Source: Pseudomonas farris
GTDB lineage: Bacteria > Pseudomonadota > Gammaproteobacteria > Pseudomonadales > Pseudomonadaceae
Direction: 5' to 3'
DNA length: 64,000 nt
Assembly (NCBI RefSeq): GCF_019145235.1
Contig: NZ_JAHSTV010000008.1
Span: forward strand, 300,335-364,334
Part shown: in pieces, positions 1-8,715 of the stretch
How the letters are laid out: each line of letters begins with the position of its first letter
How positions within the stretch are numbered: the first letter of the stretch is position 1
Notes under the pieces: model-generated
The model's database searches: none
Told to the model about the DNA's origin: nothing
What the model saw: only the letters and a program-made list of their open reading frames with translations
Position numbers and translations under genes: made by a program

Positions 1-724
1 GCAGGATGATGTCCAGCGGCGCGCCTTGGCGTTTCAATTGAACGGCCGGGTATTCGAAGGAAATACCGATCGGGAATTCCCCGGCGGCGGCGAGTTTGCA
101 CGGCTTGGAGCCAGAGTGAACGTACTGGCCGATGTTCTGGTGCAGGTCGTCCATGTACTGCCAGCCCTGCTTCTCGCCGAAGGTTTGCAGCCAGGCGCTG
201 ACATCGAGGAAACCGGTGCCGGATGAGGCCGGATTGGGCATGACGATCTTGCCTTTGTACTCAGGCTTGGTAAGGTCCTGCCAGCTCACGGGTTTGCTCA
301 AACCCTGCTTTTCGGCCTCGACGGTGTTGAAGCAAATGGTCGCGGCCCAGACGTCCATGCCGACCCAGGCTGGCGGGTTGGCCGCGTCGCGATAGTTGCC
401 ACCGATCTTGCCCAGATCCTTCGGTGCGTAGCTTTGCAGCATGCCTTGCTGATCGAGAATCGCCAGGCTCGATGCCGCCAGGCCCCACACCGCGTCAGCT
501 TGCGGGCGGGCTTTTTCGGCCAGGAGTTTGGCGGTGATGATGCCGGTGGAATCGCGCACCCACTTGATCTCGACGTCCGGGTTGGCCTTTTCAAAGGCCT
601 CTTTGTAGGTCTTCAGTTGTTCGGCTTCGAGGGCGGTGTACACCGTCAACTCGGTTTTCGCCGCAAAGGCGTTCAGGCTGAAAGCGGTGAGGACAGCAGC
701 GGCCAGGGCCAAAGGCTTGAACAT
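1..724 (-). CDS. Phosphonate-type (2-aminoethylphosphonate) ABC transporter substrate-binding protein, partial
   Basis: The reading frame is open from an ATG at 724 to the left window edge, so about 241 N-terminal residues are visible and the C-terminus is missing. Residues 1-22 form a signal peptide ending in AFA, followed by KTELTVYTALEAEQL, the usual start of an iron/phosphonate-type periplasmic binding protein. An AGGAAA ribosome site precedes the ATG. It lies 49 bases downstream of the fused permease and ATPase on the same strand, which suggests one operon. The 2-aminoethylphosphonate assignment follows from this gene order (binding protein, fused permease, PhnT-like ATPase, LysR regulator) and is inferred; an Fe(III) binding protein is the main alternative. 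Confidence 0.8.
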   Translation of the reverse strand, partial: MFKPLALAAAVLTAFSLNAFAAKTELTVYTALEAEQLKTYKEAFEKANPDVEIKWVRDSTGIITAKLLAEKARPQADAVWGLAASSLAILDQQGMLQSYAPKDLGKIGGNYRDAANPPAWVGMDVWAATICFNTVEAEKQGLSKPVSWQDLTKPEYKGKIVMPNPASSGTGFLDVSAWLQTFGEKQGWQYMDDLHQNIGQYVHSGSKPCKLAAAGEFPIGISFEYPAVQLKRQGAPLDIIL

Positions 725-773
725 GATCGTTTTCCTGTTTGAGTTGAGGGCTTTTTGGTTTAGGAGCAGCGAA

Positions 774-2498
774 TCAATTGCCAGGCGCGGTCTGCCGCCA
801 AGCCTGGGAGCGACGCAACAAACCGCGCGAAGCCCAGGCCAGCAGCAGGGACACGCCCGCCGAGGTGAACAGAATCAGGGTCGACATCGCCGCCGCGCCG
901 CCGACGTTACCGGCGTCGTCCATGTTCAGCACCGCCACTGCCGCGAGGATGGTGTCAGGGCTGTAGAGGAAGATCGCCGCCGAGACGGTGGTCATGGCCG
1001 AGACGAACAGGTAGCGCACGATGTCCAGCAACGCCGGCAGGCAGATCGGCACGGTGACCCGCAGGTAGTGCCGGTACAGCGGCGCCTTGAGCGACAGCGC
1101 GGCGGCTTCGAACTCGGCATCGAGTTGGCGCAACGCGGTGGTGGCGGTCATTTGAGCGGTGGTCAAATAGTGAGCAATGGTGCAGACCACCAGCAGGGTC
1201 ATGGTCCCGTAGAGCACATGCAGCGGGTTGCCGGTGAGGTTGAAGAAAAAGACGTAACCCAGACCCAGCACCAGACCCGGCACTGCCATCGGTACGAAAC
1301 TGAGCATGCGCAATGTCAGATTCAGCCCGCGCTGGCCCTTGGTTTTTTCCATCAGGTAAGCACCGGTGAAGATCAGCACGCTGCCGATCAACGCCGTACA
1401 CAACGCCATCTTCACGCTGTTGCCGTAGGCCAGCCAGCCGCCGCCCGCGGTGTCGTTGAACTGGTAATGGTTGAGCGACAGCGACAGGTTGTACGGCCAG
1501 AATTTCACCAGCGACGAGTACACCGCCATGCCGAACACCAGCAGCAATACCGCGCAGATCAACAGCACGATGGCCAGATAACAACCGTCGCGCAGCTTCG
1601 ACGGAGCCGGTTGAAACACTTGCGCCCGACCGCTCATGGAATCGCCATGGCGCCGACGCAGCCAGGCGTCGACGCCGAAGCTGAACAGCGCCGGCAGCAG
1701 CAAGACCATACCGATCAGCGCGCCGCGACCGAATTGTTGCTGGCCGACCACGGCTTTGTAGGCCTCCAGCGCCAGCACTTGATAGTCGCCACCGACCACC
1801 ACGGGCACGCCGAAGTCGGTGATGGTCAGGGTGAAGACGAGGCAGAACGCAGCGAACACCGCCTGACGGGTCGCCGGCCAAGTGATGCTGCGAAAAGCTT
1901 TCGCCGGGCTAGCGCCCATGCTGGAAGCAGCATCGAACAGTCGCGCATCCGCCAGGGACAGCGCCGACAGCAAAATCATCAAGGCGTGTGGGAAGGTGTA
2001 GATGACCTCGCCCAGAACAATGCCCCAGAAGCCGTAAATATTGTCCGAGAGCAAACCACGCAGCATGCCCTGATTGCCGAACAGATAAACCAGCGCAATT
2101 CCCGGCAGCATCGACGGCGCCATCAGCGGTAGCAGTGACATACCGCGCCAGATGCCTTTACCGGGAATCAACGTACGTTGCAGAGCGTAGGCAAACAGAT
2201 AGGCCAGCGGTACGACGATGGCCGCGACGCTGACAGACACTTTCAGGCTGTTGCCCAGCAACCAGTGGAAATTCGCACTGGTCAGCAGTTCACGGGCAGC
2301 CACCAGACCACCGCCCTGCCCGGCTTCAGAACTGAAACCGCGCCAGAAGATCGCCAGTAACGGCATCAACACCGCAACGCCGAGCAACACCAGCAGCAGG
2401 ACCTTGCCACCGATCACGAACAGCCGGTCGCCGATCTCGGCACGGGAGGTCTGCCGAACCTGCTTGTGCGGTATCGGCAGCGCGACGTTCGCGCTCAT
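774..2498 (-). CDS. ABC transporter permease, fused two-domain (2-aminoethylphosphonate type)
   Basis: This 574-residue inner-membrane protein has two successive permease domains (roughly residues 30-290 and 310-560), each with several hydrophobic helices and an EAA-type loop, so one chain replaces the usual permease pair. The fused form is known from the AEP uptake system (PhnU2-type) and from FbpB-like iron permeases. The ATG overlaps the stop of the upstream ATPase by one base (TGATG), indicating translational coupling. Transport across the inner membrane is secure; the phosphonate substrate is inferred from the neighbouring ATPase. Confidence 0.85.
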   Translation of the reverse strand: MSANVALPIPHKQVRQTSRAEIGDRLFVIGGKVLLLVLLGVAVLMPLLAIFWRGFSSEAGQGGGLVAARELLTSANFHWLLGNSLKVSVSVAAIVVPLAYLFAYALQRTLIPGKGIWRGMSLLPLMAPSMLPGIALVYLFGNQGMLRGLLSDNIYGFWGIVLGEVIYTFPHALMILLSALSLADARLFDAASSMGASPAKAFRSITWPATRQAVFAAFCLVFTLTITDFGVPVVVGGDYQVLALEAYKAVVGQQQFGRGALIGMVLLLPALFSFGVDAWLRRRHGDSMSGRAQVFQPAPSKLRDGCYLAIVLLICAVLLLVFGMAVYSSLVKFWPYNLSLSLNHYQFNDTAGGGWLAYGNSVKMALCTALIGSVLIFTGAYLMEKTKGQRGLNLTLRMLSFVPMAVPGLVLGLGYVFFFNLTGNPLHVLYGTMTLLVVCTIAHYLTTAQMTATTALRQLDAEFEAAALSLKAPLYRHYLRVTVPICLPALLDIVRYLFVSAMTTVSAAIFLYSPDTILAAVAVLNMDDAGNVGGAAAMSTLILFTSAGVSLLLAWASRGLLRRSQAWRQTAPGN

Positions 2499-3574
2499 CA
2501 GGCAAACACCTGCAGGCTGCGCGGAGGCAAGGCGACCATGATCTGCTGCGCGCCAAGACGCGGCATGGCTTCCGGCGCCAGTTCCGCCAGTAGCGCATGG
2601 CCCGGCAGCTGATCGAGTTCGAAGCTCATGCGGCAGCGGTTGCCGAGAAAGGTGATCTCGCGAACCTTGGCCGGGAACAGGTTTTCTTCATGCACCGGCG
2701 GGTTGACGTTAATGGCCTCAGGGCGGCAGAACAAACGACCCGAGGCAGTTTTAGCGCTGCCTTCAGCCAGGCGCATGTTCATCCCGCCGACCTGGGCATG
2801 ACTGTCGCTGCTACGGCGGAACGGCAGCCAGTTGCCCTGACCGACGAACTCGGCCACAAACGGTGTGGCCGGGCGGTCGTAGATTTCCTGTGGCGTGGCG
2901 TACTGCTCGACCTTGCCGTTGTTCATCACGGCGATGCGGTCGGCCATCAGCATGGCTTCGTCCTGATTGTGGGTGACCATCAGGGTGGTGACACCGAGGT
3001 TGCGCTGCAATTGACGCAGTTCGGTGCACAGATGCTCGCGGACCCGGGCGTCAAGCGCCGACATCGGTTCGTCCAGCAGCAACAACGAAGGGGCCGGTGC
3101 CAGGGCTCGAGCCAGTGCCACACGTTGCTGCTGACCACCAGACAACTGACCGGGGTATTTTTTCTCACTGCCGATCAGGCCGACCAGTTCCAGCATCTGA
3201 CCGACGCGCTGGCGCACTTCATCGCGACTGCTACCGGCGAGGCCATAGGCGATGTTCGCTTCGACGGTGAGATTGGGGAACAGAGCGTAGGACTGAAAGA
3301 GAATGCCGTAGTCCCGGGCTTGAGGTGCCAGGTGGGAAACGTCGCGATCGCCGAGGTACAACTCGCCGCTGTCTTGTTTCTCAAGGCCGGCGATGCAGCG
3401 CAGCAAGGTGGTTTTGCCACAGCCCGAAGGCCCCAAGAGGCACACCAGCTCACCGGCCGCCACGTCGAGGGAAACGTTATCCAGCGCGGTAAACGCGCCG
3501 AAGCGTTTCTGCACGCCGCGCACTTTCATCGGCGCGCCGGGGTTGGTCAGGGCAGTTGCAATCGAGTGGTTCAT
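2498..3574 (-). CDS. ABC transporter ATP-binding protein (2-aminoethylphosphonate type, PhnT-like)
   Basis: This 358-residue ATPase has Walker A GPSGCGKT at 48-55, signature LSGGQQQ at 144-150, Walker B LLLLDEP at 164-170, the switch histidine in MVTHNQDEA, and a C-terminal TOBE-like regulatory region. A GAGG site seven bases before the ATG supports this start. It is the first gene of the leftward transporter operon. The sequence resembles the PhnT family of AEP importers as I recall it; it could also energise Fe(III) or polyamine uptake, since all belong to the same MOI-type ATPase group. Confidence 0.85.
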   Translation of the reverse strand: MNHSIATALTNPGAPMKVRGVQKRFGAFTALDNVSLDVAAGELVCLLGPSGCGKTTLLRCIAGLEKQDSGELYLGDRDVSHLAPQARDYGILFQSYALFPNLTVEANIAYGLAGSSRDEVRQRVGQMLELVGLIGSEKKYPGQLSGGQQQRVALARALAPAPSLLLLDEPMSALDARVREHLCTELRQLQRNLGVTTLMVTHNQDEAMLMADRIAVMNNGKVEQYATPQEIYDRPATPFVAEFVGQGNWLPFRRSSDSHAQVGGMNMRLAEGSAKTASGRLFCRPEAINVNPPVHEENLFPAKVREITFLGNRCRMSFELDQLPGHALLAELAPEAMPRLGAQQIMVALPPRSLQVFA

Positions 3575-3710
3575 GGACAGACCTCATCAAGCAGATGAGG
3601 GCCATCCTAGGTTTGCAATGCGTCCGTCATGTGGCAACGAGGCAAAAACGGCCGATAGTGGTATTCGAGGATTTGGGTTGGGCGTTCAGGTTCTGTGTTG
3701 TTTGATCTGG

Positions 3711-3793
3711 CGCCTTCGCGAGCAAGCCCGCTCCCACAGTTGATCTGTGTTCGACGCAAATCAAATGTGGGAGCGGGCTTGCTCGCGAAGAGG
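3711..3793. repeat. REP doublet, inward orientation
   Basis: Two inverted copies of a roughly 26-base unit (CTTCGCGAGCAAGCCCGCTC and its complement) flank a spacer of the TGATCT...ATCAAA type. Each unit holds the small dyad GAGCgggcttGCTC. It lies 3' of the LysR gene. Confidence 0.9.
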
Positions 3794-3814
3794 CCGGCAC
3801 AGTCACCGCAGGAC

Positions 3815-4678
3815 TTAAGCCGGGGCCATTTCCTGCGCCAATCCCAGAAACGCCGCCGGCAGCCGCGCACCTTTTCGCTCCTTGAGGCAGTACAGGTACT
3901 CAGGAATCTGCGGCGCATTTTCGATGGTCAGCACCCGCAATTGCGGATCATGCGGCACTTCCTGCCGGGCGATGATGCTGATGCCGATGTTGCGCAATAC
4001 CGCCTCACGAATCGACTCCCGGCTGCCAATCTCCAGCAGCGGGCCGAAGCTAACCCCGGCGCTGGTCAGCAACTCTTCGGTCAAGCGCCGAGTGGTCGAG
4101 CCCGATTCACGCATCAACAAGGTATGCCCTGCCAGCGCACTGAGCGGCACATGGTCATGCACCGCCAGCGGATGATTGCGGTGCACCGCCAGTACCAGTG
4201 GATCGCTGCCTAGCACCCGGCGGATCAGTCGCGCATCGTCCAGTAACTGCGAGGACGCAGCGACATCGACCCGGTAATCCTCCAGTGCTTCGAGCACCTG
4301 CTGGGAGTTGCCGATTTCCACCGACACCTCCACCTGCGGCAGGCGCTCGCGAAAGGTCTTCACCAGATCGAGGATGTAATACGGCGCCGTGGCAGCGATG
4401 CGCAACGTGCCCTGGACCTGACCGCTGTTACGCAGGAAGAACTCAATGTCGGCTTCCTGCTGCAACAGGGCCTTGACCATCGGCAGCAACCGCGCGCCTT
4501 CATCGCTGACGCTGAGGCGGCGGCCACCACGATAGAACAGCTCAACCGAGTACTGGCTTTCCAGATGCCGAATCTGGGTTGTCACCGTCGGTTGGCTCAG
4601 GCCGAGCTTTTTCGCCGCCAAGGTAATGCTGCCCAACCGGGCAACCATGTAAAACGCCTTCAGCTCGGCACTCAGCAC
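3815..4678 (-). CDS. LysR-family transcriptional regulator
   Basis: The 287-residue protein has an N-terminal winged helix-turn-helix (residues 1-60; LGSITLAAKKLGLSQPTVTT) and a LysR substrate-binding domain after about residue 90. The start is a GTG at 4678: the same frame meets a TGA at 4690, so no upstream ATG is possible, and a GGGAAGG site precedes it. It reads in the same direction as, and downstream of, the phosphonate-type transporter, separated by 240 bases and a REP doublet. Control of that transporter is likely from context, but its effector is not shown. Confidence 0.88.
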   Translation of the reverse strand: MLSAELKAFYMVARLGSITLAAKKLGLSQPTVTTQIRHLESQYSVELFYRGGRRLSVSDEGARLLPMVKALLQQEADIEFFLRNSGQVQGTLRIAATAPYYILDLVKTFRERLPQVEVSVEIGNSQQVLEALEDYRVDVAASSQLLDDARLIRRVLGSDPLVLAVHRNHPLAVHDHVPLSALAGHTLLMRESGSTTRRLTEELLTSAGVSFGPLLEIGSRESIREAVLRNIGISIIARQEVPHDPQLRVLTIENAPQIPEYLYCLKERKGARLPAAFLGLAQEMAPA

Positions 4679-4694
4679 ACCCTTCCCTCATCGT

Positions 4695-6974
4695 CTATTT
4701 GCGCAACAGGCGCAAACCGTTGAACACCACCAACAGGCTCACGCCCATGTCGGCGAACACCGCCATCCACATGGTGGCGATCCCGGCGAAGGTTACCCCA
4801 AGAAAGATCGCTTTGATGACCAATGCCAGGGCAATGTTCTGCTTGAGGATATTCGAGGTTTGCCGCGACAGGCGGATGAATGCCGGAATCTTGCGCAGAT
4901 CGTCGTCCATCAGGGCGACATCAGCAGTTTCAATCGCGGTGTCGGTGCCGGCGGCCGCCATGGCGAAACCGATCTCGGCCCGCGCCAGTGCCGGGGCGTC
5001 GTTGATACCATCGCCGACCATCCCGACCCGATGGCCTTGGGCATAAAGCGTTTCGATGGCTTGCAGCTTATCGGTCGGCAACAGATCGCCCTGCGCCTGA
5101 TCGATGCCTACGTGGGCGGCGATGGCCTGAGCGGTATGAACGTTGTCGCCGGTCAACATCAGGGTCTTGATGCCCAACTCATGCAGCTGCTGGATCGCTT
5201 CGCGACTGGACGCTTTCACTGTGTCCGCAACGGCAAACAGCGCCAAGGGACCCGACTTGTCGAGCAACAACACCACGGATTTGCCCTGTTTCTCCAGAGC
5301 AAACAGTTTCTCTTCCAGCGCTGGCGAACACAGGCCCAAATCTTCCACCAGGCGGTGGTTGCCCAAGTGGTAGAGCTCACCGTTGATTTCGCCGCGCACA
5401 CCACGACCCGCCAGGGCTTCGAAGTTATCCACAATCAGCGGCGCGCGTTGGCTATCCATAACTGCATCCACAGCCGCATTGGCGATGGCCAGCGACACCG
5501 GGTGATCCGAACGATCGGCCAGTGCCGCCGCAATGGCCGGGGCTATTTCATCAGCGATTGGGTCGAGGGACAAATAATCGGTCTGCACCGGTTTGCCGTG
5601 AGTGAGGGTGCCGGTCTTGTCGAGGGCCAGATAATCGAGTTTGTGGCCGTGCTCCAGATAAACGCCGCCCTTGACCAGAATCCCTTTGCGCGCCGCTGCC
5701 GCGAGGCCACTGACAATGGTCACCGGGGTGGAAATCACCAGTGCGCACGGGCAGGCGACCACCAGCAACACCAGCGCCCGGTAGATCCAGTCGAACCACA
5801 TCGCATCCATGAACAGTGGCGGGATCACCGCCACGGCCAGGGCCAGCATGAACACCGCCGGGGTGTAGATTTTCGAGAAGGCGTCGACGAAACGCTGGGT
5901 TGGCGCCCGCGCCCCTTGGGCCTGTTCCACCGCATGAATGATGCGCGCCAGGGTTGAGTGGCTGGCCTCGGCAGTCACGGTGTATTCCAGCGAACCGGAC
6001 TGGTTGATGGTGCCGGCGAACACCTTGTCGCCGATGGTTTTCTCCACCGGCAGGCTTTCACCGGTGATCGGCGCCTGATCGATGGTCGAGTTGCCGGACA
6101 GCACTACGCCGTCCAGACCGATTCGCTCACCAGGACGCACCCGCACTCGCCCACCCAGTTCAATGTTTTTAACCGGTTGGGCGACCCAACTGCCGTCGGC
6201 CTGCTGCACCGTGGCCTGCTCGGGGGCCATCTGCATCAGCCCGCCGATGGCGTTACGCGCCCGGTCCAGAGACCTGGCCTCGATCAACTCGGCCACGGTG
6301 AACAGAAACATCACCATCGCCGCTTCCGGCCATTGGCCGATCAGGATCGCGCCGGTCACCGCGATGCTCATCAGCGCGTTGATGTTCAGGTTGAGGTTTT
6401 TCAGGGCAATCCAGCCCTTTTTGTAAGTGTTGAGGCCACCGCTGAGGATCGAGATCAGCGCGATAACTGCCACCACCCAGTTTGGTGCCGCATTGGTGAA
6501 GTGGATAAGCTCAGCGGCCAGCGCCCCGATGCCGGACAACGCCAGCGGCCACCAGGGCTTTTTCGCAGGTGCAGGGCTCGACGCCTGGGTTTCAGCACCC
6601 TGCTCCATCGGCTCGGCGTGCATGCCGAGCGACTTGATCGCGTCGATGATCGGCATGGTGCTTGGCAGGTCATGGGTCACGCCCAACACCCGGTTGATCA
6701 GGTTGAACTCCAGTTGCTGCACACCCGACAGCTTCCCGAGTTTGTTCTGGATCAGCGTCTGCTCGGTCGGGCAGTCCATCGCCTCAATGCGGAAACTGCT
6801 GAGGCGAGCATTGGCGGTCGGCGTCTCGCTCAACACAATCCGCGAAGGTGCCGCTGCTTTGGAGGAACAGCAGGAATCCCCATGGCTTCCATGGCCATGC
6901 TGGGGCACAGGCTGCAGCTTGTGACTGTGATCGTGCCCGGCCTTGGGTTTGTGGGTGTGAAGAGAATCGCTCAT
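4695..6974 (-). CDS. cadA: Cadmium/zinc/lead-exporting P-type ATPase
   Basis: This P1B-type ATPase pumps divalent soft metals from the cytoplasm at the cost of ATP. The ATG at 6974 gives 759 residues; the frame stays open further upstream, but that extension runs through the promoter. The N-terminus is rich in His and Cys (residues 6-37), followed by one metal-binding domain with MDCPTE at 66-71. The membrane CPC motif is at 408-410, the phosphorylated Asp of DKTGT is Asp452, and the hinge GDGINDAP lies near the C-terminus. It is divergent from cadR and shares its operator. CPC plus a His-rich head fits Zn/Cd/Pb rather than copper export. Confidence 0.94.
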   Translation of the reverse strand: MSDSLHTHKPKAGHDHSHKLQPVPQHGHGSHGDSCCSSKAAAPSRIVLSETPTANARLSSFRIEAMDCPTEQTLIQNKLGKLSGVQQLEFNLINRVLGVTHDLPSTMPIIDAIKSLGMHAEPMEQGAETQASSPAPAKKPWWPLALSGIGALAAELIHFTNAAPNWVVAVIALISILSGGLNTYKKGWIALKNLNLNINALMSIAVTGAILIGQWPEAAMVMFLFTVAELIEARSLDRARNAIGGLMQMAPEQATVQQADGSWVAQPVKNIELGGRVRVRPGERIGLDGVVLSGNSTIDQAPITGESLPVEKTIGDKVFAGTINQSGSLEYTVTAEASHSTLARIIHAVEQAQGARAPTQRFVDAFSKIYTPAVFMLALAVAVIPPLFMDAMWFDWIYRALVLLVVACPCALVISTPVTIVSGLAAAARKGILVKGGVYLEHGHKLDYLALDKTGTLTHGKPVQTDYLSLDPIADEIAPAIAAALADRSDHPVSLAIANAAVDAVMDSQRAPLIVDNFEALAGRGVRGEINGELYHLGNHRLVEDLGLCSPALEEKLFALEKQGKSVVLLLDKSGPLALFAVADTVKASSREAIQQLHELGIKTLMLTGDNVHTAQAIAAHVGIDQAQGDLLPTDKLQAIETLYAQGHRVGMVGDGINDAPALARAEIGFAMAAAGTDTAIETADVALMDDDLRKIPAFIRLSRQTSNILKQNIALALVIKAIFLGVTFAGIATMWMAVFADMGVSLLVVFNGLRLLRK

Positions 6975-6999
6975 TGGGTCGCGTCCATGAAGGTGCCTG

Positions 7000-7036
7000 T
7001 TGCCAAGTAAAGACCCTGTAGCCACTATAGGGTCAA
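7000..7036. promoter_or_regulatory. Divergent cadA/cadR promoter with MerR-family operator
   Basis: A 21-base dyad at 7013-7033 reads ACCCTgTAGccaCTAtAGGGT, the form bound by CadR/PbrR-type regulators. On the minus strand, TTGACC (7036-7031) and TTTACT (7011-7006) are separated by 19 bases, the over-long spacer typical of MerR-activated promoters, and serve cadA. On the plus strand, TTGCCA (7000-7005) and CTATAG (7025-7030) could serve cadR, giving autoregulation through the same operator. Confidence 0.9.
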
Positions 7037-7059
7037 GCACCCTTTTGGAGATTGTCGCG

Positions 7060-7509
7060 ATGAAAATCGGAGAACTGGCGAAACTCACCGACTGCGCCGT
7101 GGAAACCATCCGCTACTACGAGCGCGAAAACCTGCTGCCAGAACCGGCCCGCAGCGACGGCAATTACCGCGTCTACACCCAGGCCCACGCCGAGCGCCTG
7201 ACTTTCATCCGAAATTGCCGCACCCTCGACATGACCCTCGAGGAAATCCGCAGCCTGCTGGCCCTGCGTGACAGCCCGCAGGATCAATGCGAAAACGTCA
7301 ACGCGTTGATCGACGAACATATCCATCATGTGAAGGCTCGAATCGATGGTTTGCTGGCCTTGCAGACACAACTGCTCGACCTGCGCCAACGCTGCAGCGA
7401 AGGGCCGGATATCGATCAGTGCGGGATTTTGCAGCGGTTGGAAGTGAGCGGCGGGGTTGTGGCGACGGAGATCGAGCATTCCCATGTCGGGCGCAGTCAC
7501 GGCCACTAA
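7060..7509 (+). CDS. cadR: MerR-family metal-responsive regulator (CadR/PbrR type)
   Basis: The 149-residue protein has the MerR helix-turn-helix (residues 1-70; ETIRYYERENLLP), a long dimerisation helix (about 80-110) and a His-rich tail HSHVGRSHGH. Candidate metal ligands are Cys77, Cys112 and Cys121. Binding of Cd, Pb or Zn would convert it from repressor to activator of cadA. The ATG at 7060 is chosen over an in-frame ATG at 7000 because the latter lies inside the promoter. The nine-residue step between the last two cysteines is like PbrR as I recall; P. putida CadR has seven. Confidence 0.93.
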   Translation: MKIGELAKLTDCAVETIRYYERENLLPEPARSDGNYRVYTQAHAERLTFIRNCRTLDMTLEEIRSLLALRDSPQDQCENVNALIDEHIHHVKARIDGLLALQTQLLDLRQRCSEGPDIDQCGILQRLEVSGGVVATEIEHSHVGRSHGH

Positions 7510-7527
7510 GAACACCACAAATCCCCT

Positions 7528-7615
7528 GTGGGAGCGGGCTTGCTCGCGAAGGCGCTCATTCATTCAACATTGATGTCGACTGATCCACCGCCTTCGCGAG
7601 CAAGCCCGCTCCCAC
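7528..7615. repeat. REP doublet, outward orientation
   Basis: The GTGGGAGCGGGCTTGCTCGC unit comes first and its complement second, with a spacer containing AACATTGATGT. It sits at the convergent cadR/thyA junction. Confidence 0.9.
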
Positions 7616-7678
7616 ATTGGATCTTCTGTGAACTCACCGCTGGTGAATATCAGAGATCCAGGGAGACCGTGTGACGCT

Positions 7679-8650
7679 TTAGACCGCCATCGGCGCGGTC
7701 ATCGGCGCGTGGTGTTCATAGCCTTCCAGCGAGAAATCGCCCGGCTCGATCTGCTCCAGCCACTCCGGCTGATAAACACCGGTCTTGGCAAACTCCGGCA
7801 CGCGGTCGGAAATCACCAGTTTCGGCATCGGGAACGGCTCGCGCTTGAGCTGTTCGTTGAGCATGTCCAGGTGGTTTTCGTAGACGTGGGCGTCGCCGAT
7901 GAAATAGGTGAACCAGCGCGGGGTGTAACCGGTCAGGCGACCGATCAGGCTCAGCAGCGCGGCGCCTTCGGTGAGGTTGAACGGCGTGCCCAACCCTAGA
8001 TCGTTGGAGCGAATGTAGAGGGTCAAAGAGATCTCTTTAGTCTCAACATTCGGGTGGAACTGGTACAGCAAGTGGCACGGCGGCAGGGCCATTTCGTCGA
8101 GCTGCGCAACGTTCCAGCCGTGGAACAGGATGCGACGGCTGCCCGGGTCCTTGATGATGGTGTCGACGCACTGGCGGATCTGGTCGATCGCCTTGTACAG
8201 CACCACGTAGGCCTGACCGTCTTCTTCGCCTTCGGCAATCTGGCGATAACCCTGGCTCAGGGTCTGCTCGATGGCGGCCTGGTTGCTGACCGGAATTTGC
8301 TTGTACGCCGGCCATTTGCGCCATTGCACGCCGTAGATCTCGCCGAGGTCGTCTTCACCCTGACGGAACGGGTTGGCCAGCCACTGCGCATTTTCGTTGG
8401 CGTTCTGGTCCCAGACCTTGCAGCCCAGCGCCCGGAATTCGGCGGCGTTGTTCACCCCGCGCAGAAAACCGCACATCTCGCCGATGGCGGATTTGAAAGC
8501 CATCTTGCGAGTGGTGATCGCCGGAAAACCTTCCTGCAGATCGAAGCGCAGCATCGCGCCCGGAAAGCTGATGGTGTTCACGCCGGTGCGGTTGGCCTGT
8601 TTGGTGCCGTTCTTGATGACGTGGGCGACCAATTCGAGATATTGCTTCAT
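7679..8650 (-). CDS. thyA: Thymidylate synthase
   Basis: It converts dUMP and methylene-tetrahydrofolate to dTMP and dihydrofolate. The catalytic cysteine lies in LPPCHLLYQFH, folate and dUMP contacts in RSNDLGLGTPFN, and the C-terminal end is PMAV. At 323 residues it is longer than the common 264-residue form; the extra length lies in a central insertion around YRQIAEGEEDGQAYVVLYK, which I recall as normal for Pseudomonas ThyA. It lies downstream of lgt on the same strand with about 65 bases between, a pairing common in proteobacteria. Confidence 0.96.
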   Translation of the reverse strand: MKQYLELVAHVIKNGTKQANRTGVNTISFPGAMLRFDLQEGFPAITTRKMAFKSAIGEMCGFLRGVNNAAEFRALGCKVWDQNANENAQWLANPFRQGEDDLGEIYGVQWRKWPAYKQIPVSNQAAIEQTLSQGYRQIAEGEEDGQAYVVLYKAIDQIRQCVDTIIKDPGSRRILFHGWNVAQLDEMALPPCHLLYQFHPNVETKEISLTLYIRSNDLGLGTPFNLTEGAALLSLIGRLTGYTPRWFTYFIGDAHVYENHLDMLNEQLKREPFPMPKLVISDRVPEFAKTGVYQPEWLEQIEPGDFSLEGYEHHAPMTAPMAV

Positions 8651-8715
8651 GAATTACCTGTGTCCTTGAACCCGGGGCCAAAGCCCCCGGGGTTCGAATT
8701 TATAGCGCCTGCTTC

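Noticed and set aside
636..2132. 498-residue open frame antisense to the phosphonate-type permease
   Set aside because: Gln/His/Arg-rich shadow of the permease gene with no family resemblance.
6975..7109. 45-residue upstream extension of cadA
   Set aside because: It would cover the cadA/cadR promoter and operator and the first codons of cadR. The His-rich start at 6974 is the normal one.
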